Part shown: piece by piece, positions 60,961 through 64,000 of the stretch
Numbering within the stretch: position 1 is the first letter of the stretch
Layout of the letters: every line of letters starts with the position of its first letter
From: Tetradesmus obliquus
Lineage: Eukaryota > Chlorophyta > Chlorophyceae > Sphaeropleales > Scenedesmaceae
NCBI GenBank assembly: GCA_030272155.1
Contig: CP126193.1
Span: 7,192,001 to 7,256,000 of the forward strand
Reading direction: 5' to 3'
Length of the DNA stretch: 64,000 nt
The notes under the pieces: generated by a model
The model's database searches: none
Seen by the model: only the letters and a program-made list of their open reading frames with translations
What the model was told of the DNA's origin: nothing
Program-made: the position numbers and the translations under genes

Positions 60961-62387
60961 CTATCCTCCGTGACAACTTGACCTTGGTCAGTGCTGGTGA
61001 CAAGCTAGGCGTGGTGGGCCCAAATGGTGAGCCACATGTTTCTCAGCTAGCTTGCGCTGCAGCAGCCAGCTGGATCACACCAGAGCACCAATGAAAATAA
61101 CATAACATTAAATGGCAGGTGGATTTTGCTGCTGAGACTTCGACATGGTGGTGGTGGGCCGACCGCTGCGTGCTTAGTCTGTGCCTCAACTTGCTTCTGC
61201 CCCTTTCTGTTCAGGACCAAGGGCATGCACAAAAGTACTGGTTGGCTGGCTTATCCAACTGACTGGTGCCTCCTTGTTGTCAAGCAGCAAGGCTGACCAT
61301 ACTGACATCACACTGCTGCTGCTGCCGCCATCTCCAGGTGCGGGCAAGTCCACGCTGCTGCGCATCATGAGCGGCCAGGCTGACCACGACAGTGGCCAGA
61401 TCAGCAGGAACAGGGGAGCAAAGGTCGGCTACCTGCCTCAGGTGCGGGTTGGAGATGAACGCAGGTTGTGCGATGCGGATTGATGCAGATTGGGATACAA
61501 CGAGAACAGCAGGAACAGGGGCGCCAAGTCGGGTACCTGCCACAGGTGCGTAGGCAATTCGAAAGCGGAATGCTCGCCTGGCAAGACAACCAGGCACAGC
61601 AGCAGCAGCAGCAGCAGCGGCAGCAGCAGCTAAGCAGCAGCAGCAGCAGCAGCAGCAGCTGCTTGAGCGCAGTGTTGCCAGTGTCTGTGACAGATGTCGC
61701 ACCAGCACTGTGTGGCATGCTGCGCGCCATACTAGGCCTTCCTCAGGACACCTGAATGTGAAAAGTACAACTGTTGAACGATGATGCTGTGTCCTGCTGA
61801 CTGTCCGCCTATCCTATCGTCACATTGTTGCACTGTCGAATCCCTTGCTGCAGGGTGACCTGCAGCTGTACGAGTCGCAGGGTGACGCGGCGCTTAATGC
61901 GATGAGCGTGCTGCAGGCTGTGCTGGCCAGTGACAGCGAGCCCGCGCGCGCCGTGCAGGTGGGAGGGGAACCCGAGTCATGATGTCACAGCTGGAACCAT
62001 ATTCGGTATCAGGGGTGCAGTGCGCAAGCTGCATGGGTGTGTGCCGACATGACTCTGCTCAACATGCCGGTGAAGAGGTGCTGGCCAGTGGCAGTGAGCC
62101 TGCGCGGGCGGTGCAGGTGGGCGTGTCGTATAGCCATGCAGCAGCGTTGTGCAGCTAGCAGCCATATTTAACAGCATCAGGCAGGTCATGCACAGCATGT
62201 GCAGGTTCGCATGTCATGTGACTGTGCTCATCTGGCCTGTGGCAGGTGGCGCCACCAGTGCTGATTGAGCTTCACTGCAGGCCTGCTGTTGCACAGCTTG
62301 AGCAGACGCATCTCAGCCCCCTGCTGCCCGTGCTCCTGCCCCGGCTGCCACTGCTTCTGCCCCCACTGCTGCTGCTGCCGCTGATGC

Positions 62388-62429
<42 letters not shown>

Positions 62430-62783
62430 AGTCGTACCAGCGTGCGCTGTCTGAGGCGGGGGGCGCCATCACCCCTCAGCTGGAGGCAGCCATAGAGGCC
62501 ATGAACACACACAATGCATGGGAGGTGCGCGATCAGCCCAGATTGAAGCAACAACTACAGCAACAAGTCTGCAAATCAATCTGCAAATCAGAGTTGCGCA
62601 GTGCAGGGTTTGTGTCAGACAGATGTGTCGAGGAGGTGCAGTTGCGTTGTGTCTTATGTTGTCCTGTGACATTCTGATGGGTGCATCATGCGCAGCTGTC
62701 TGTAATTATAATCATGCGCTGCTGTTCTGGCTGGCAATGGCAGCAACACACGCTCAACAGTCTGTGCAAATCCATGCATTCAA

Positions 62784-62839
<56 letters not shown>

Positions 62840-63183
62840 AGGTTGACAGCGATGCTCGCCGCATTCTAGAAGCAGTTGGGCTCAAGGACCCCAATGCAAT
62901 AGTGAGTCCGGCCGTTCACCCTGTTCTATGTCGCCGCTGCTGCTGCTGCTACTGCTGCTGTTTAGCGTGATATCATTGATGAGTTGCTCTACCATTGCTG
63001 CCGATGCTGTTACATACAGCACCTTCTTTCTGACCGTGCTGTTGACAAGAATTGCCTTCAACAAATGCTTGTTGTGCTTCTCTCATAAACATGTGCTGCT
63101 GCTGCAAAGGTGGGCAAGCTGTCTGGCGGGCAGCGGCGCCAGTGGCCTGGCCTCAGCGCAGCTAGGCAGCCCTGACCTGCTGG

Positions 63184-63258
<75 letters not shown>

Positions 63259-63637
63259 TGCTGTGCGGGTGGGCAAGCTGTCAGGTGGGCAGCGGTGCCG
63301 CCTCGCACTTGCCCCAGCGCTGCTTGGCAGCCCTGACCTGCTGGTGCTGCTGCTGCTGCTGTTGCTGCTGTGCAGGTGGGCAAGCTGTCTGGTGGGCAGC
63401 GTCGCCGCCTGGCGCTTGCCTCAGTGCTGTTGGGCAGCCCTGACCTGCTGCTGCTCCTGCTACTTCTGTTGCTGCTGTGCAGGTGGGCAAGCTGTCTGGC
63501 GGGCAGCGGCGCCGCCTTGCACTTGCCTCTGCGCTGCTTGGCTCTCCTGACCTGCTAGTGTTGGATGAGCCCACCAACCACATGGACGTGGAGATGATAG
63601 GTGAGGTTATGATAGCAGCGGCAGCAGCAGTAATAGT

Positions 63638-63668
<31 letters not shown>

Positions 63669-64000
63669 CTGACCTACTGGTGCTGGATGAGCCCACCAAC
63701 CACATGGACGTGGAGATGATTGGTAAGTGGGACGATGGGCGCAGCGGCAGCGTTGGATGGAGCTTAGTCTTGCATATGTAGCCGATGTGCCTGTCTTCTT
63801 GTGGAGAGGTCTAACTTGCTGTGCTGCTGTGCTGCTGTGCTGCTGGCCAGCCAGCGTAGTGCCTCTGACTTTGGCACATCCCATCACCTGCATGTGCCTG
63901 TCTCGTGTTGCTGCTTGCAGACTGGATGGCATCTGAGCTGGCGCAGGCGCAAGACATGGCAGTGGTCATGGTCAGGTGCGGCAGCAGCAGCAGCAGCCAA
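59892..64000 (+). CDS. ABCF (Uup-like) ATPase, first NBD; continues beyond the window
   Basis: Exons: 59892-59934 (tentative first), 60232-60424, 60992-61026, 61338-61441, 61854-61958, 62432-62524, 62842-62901, 63483-63600, 63921-63975 and onward. Phases agree throughout. The spliced protein has [20 protein letters not shown], Walker A GPNGAGKST split by an intron, GYLPQ (Q-loop), [14 protein letters not shown], signature [13 protein letters not shown] and Walker [14 protein letters not shown], then [14 protein letters not shown] proteins have no membrane domain; family members act on ribosomes or as DNA-associated ATPases, and the LDEPTNH block is typical. The tentative start ATG follows an in-frame TGA, and its exon ends in the right phase. 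The N-terminus is basic and lacks acidic residues, so organelle targeting is possible (inference). The second NBD lies outside the window. Confidence 0.85.
60917..60959. repeat. CTG microsatellite in an ABCF intron
   Basis: Fourteen CTG units lie 32 bases before the acceptor of the exon at 60992. Confidence 0.9.
61503..61553 (+). pseudogene. Partial duplicate of the ABCF GYLPQ exon end
   Basis: AGCAGGAACAGGGGCGCCAA followed by GTCGGGTACCTGCCACAG|GTGCG repeats the end of the exon at 61338-61441 with its donor. The copy has no Walker A part and is likely an intronic relic. Confidence 0.8.
62078..62120 (+). pseudogene. Partial duplicate of the ABCF exon 61854-61958 end
   Basis: GTGCTGGCCAGTGGCAGTGA followed by GCCTGCGCGGGCGGTGCAG|GTGGG repeats the last 39 bases of the exon and its donor, with a few substitutions. 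Confidence 0.8.
62389..62431. repeat. CTG microsatellite abutting an ABCF splice acceptor
   Basis: About 13 CTG units end directly in CTGCAG|TCGTAC, so the last CTG plus CAG forms the acceptor of the exon at 62432. Confidence 0.9.
62785..62841. repeat. CTG microsatellite abutting an ABCF splice acceptor
   Basis: About 18 CTG units end in CTGCAG|GTTGAC, the acceptor of the exon at 62842. Confidence 0.9.
63110..63722 (+). repeat. Five tandem copies of the ABCF signature exon, one complete
   Basis: Copies begin at 63110, 63269, 63376, 63483 and 63667. Copies 1-3 carry the signature part (GTGGGCAAGCTGTC...) up to CCTGACCTGCTG and then dissolve into CTG repeats. Copy 4 (63483-63600) is complete through Walker B and ends at a donor. 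Copy 5 has only [17 protein letters not shown] with its own good donor (TTG|GTAAGT). Copy 1 also has a small insertion that breaks the RRRLALA frame. Only copy 4 keeps phase with both neighbours. Confidence 0.9.
63184..63263. repeat. Long CTG microsatellite between signature-exon copies 1 and 2
   Basis: About 26 units with a single TTG interruption. It begins exactly where copy 1 of the exon loses its match (after CTGGTG), so the expansion seems to have arisen from the CTGCTGGTG codons of the exon itself. Confidence 0.9.

Noticed and set aside
62928-63443. Poly-leucine proteins in the CTG-rich ABCF region
   Set aside because: They arise from microsatellites in introns and from duplicated exon fragments; the spliced ABCF frame is phase-consistent.

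Overview
The window is nuclear DNA of a eukaryote, most likely a green alga of the core Chlorophyta. The evidence is multi-exon genes with GT-AG introns, a plant-type DA2/GW2 RING ligase, Stig1-like cysteine modules, and dense CAG/CTG runs that give poly-Gln and poly-Ala in exons and sit against splice acceptors in introns. Scenedesmaceae-like algae would fit, but that is inference. No bacterial features, CRISPR arrays, rRNA or tRNA genes were seen.

Bases 1-24161 are a tandem array of a 4,281-bp unit. Each unit is a 3.6-kb Tc1/mariner-like (IS630 superfamily) element with 29-bp terminal inverted repeats (TIRs), plus a 673-bp spacer. The window shows one partial and five complete elements. Copies look identical in every reading frame compared. 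One block (2029-7040: spacer, element, spacer) is exactly inverted between TIRs of neighbouring elements. The transposase is DD38E-type and carries the same frameshift and in-frame TAA in every complete copy. Its 806-bp intron holds, on the opposite strand, a 261-codon terminal exon whose protein resembles Vsr/DUF559-type PD-(D/E)XK nucleases. One palindromic CTGCAG serves as splice acceptor on both strands. This is the most unusual arrangement in the window.

Bases 24162-31400 hold a secreted-type cysteine-rich protein gene (24754-26410, +), then about 5 kb of degenerate repeats without a supported gene.

Bases 31400-64000 are gene-rich. A PrimPol primase-polymerase gene on the minus strand (31407-37615, six exons) has an N-terminal extension of more than 900 residues, mostly poly-Gln and poly-Ala. 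A complete 20-exon ABCC/MRP transporter (39876-48324, +) encodes 1,467 residues. A small two-exon gene (49662-50554, -) encodes a cysteine-rich, probably tail-anchored protein. A DA2/SIP5-type RING E3 ligase (54659-59478, -) is divergent from an ABCF/Uup-type ATPase (59892 to the window end, +), separated by about 410 bp. Exon joins were set by consistent reading phase and by conserved motifs continuing across each junction.

A second recurring theme is tandem duplication of short exon ends together with their splice signals, seen in PrimPol, the RING ligase and the ABCF gene. The ABCF signature exon is present in five full or partial copies separated by CTG expansions.
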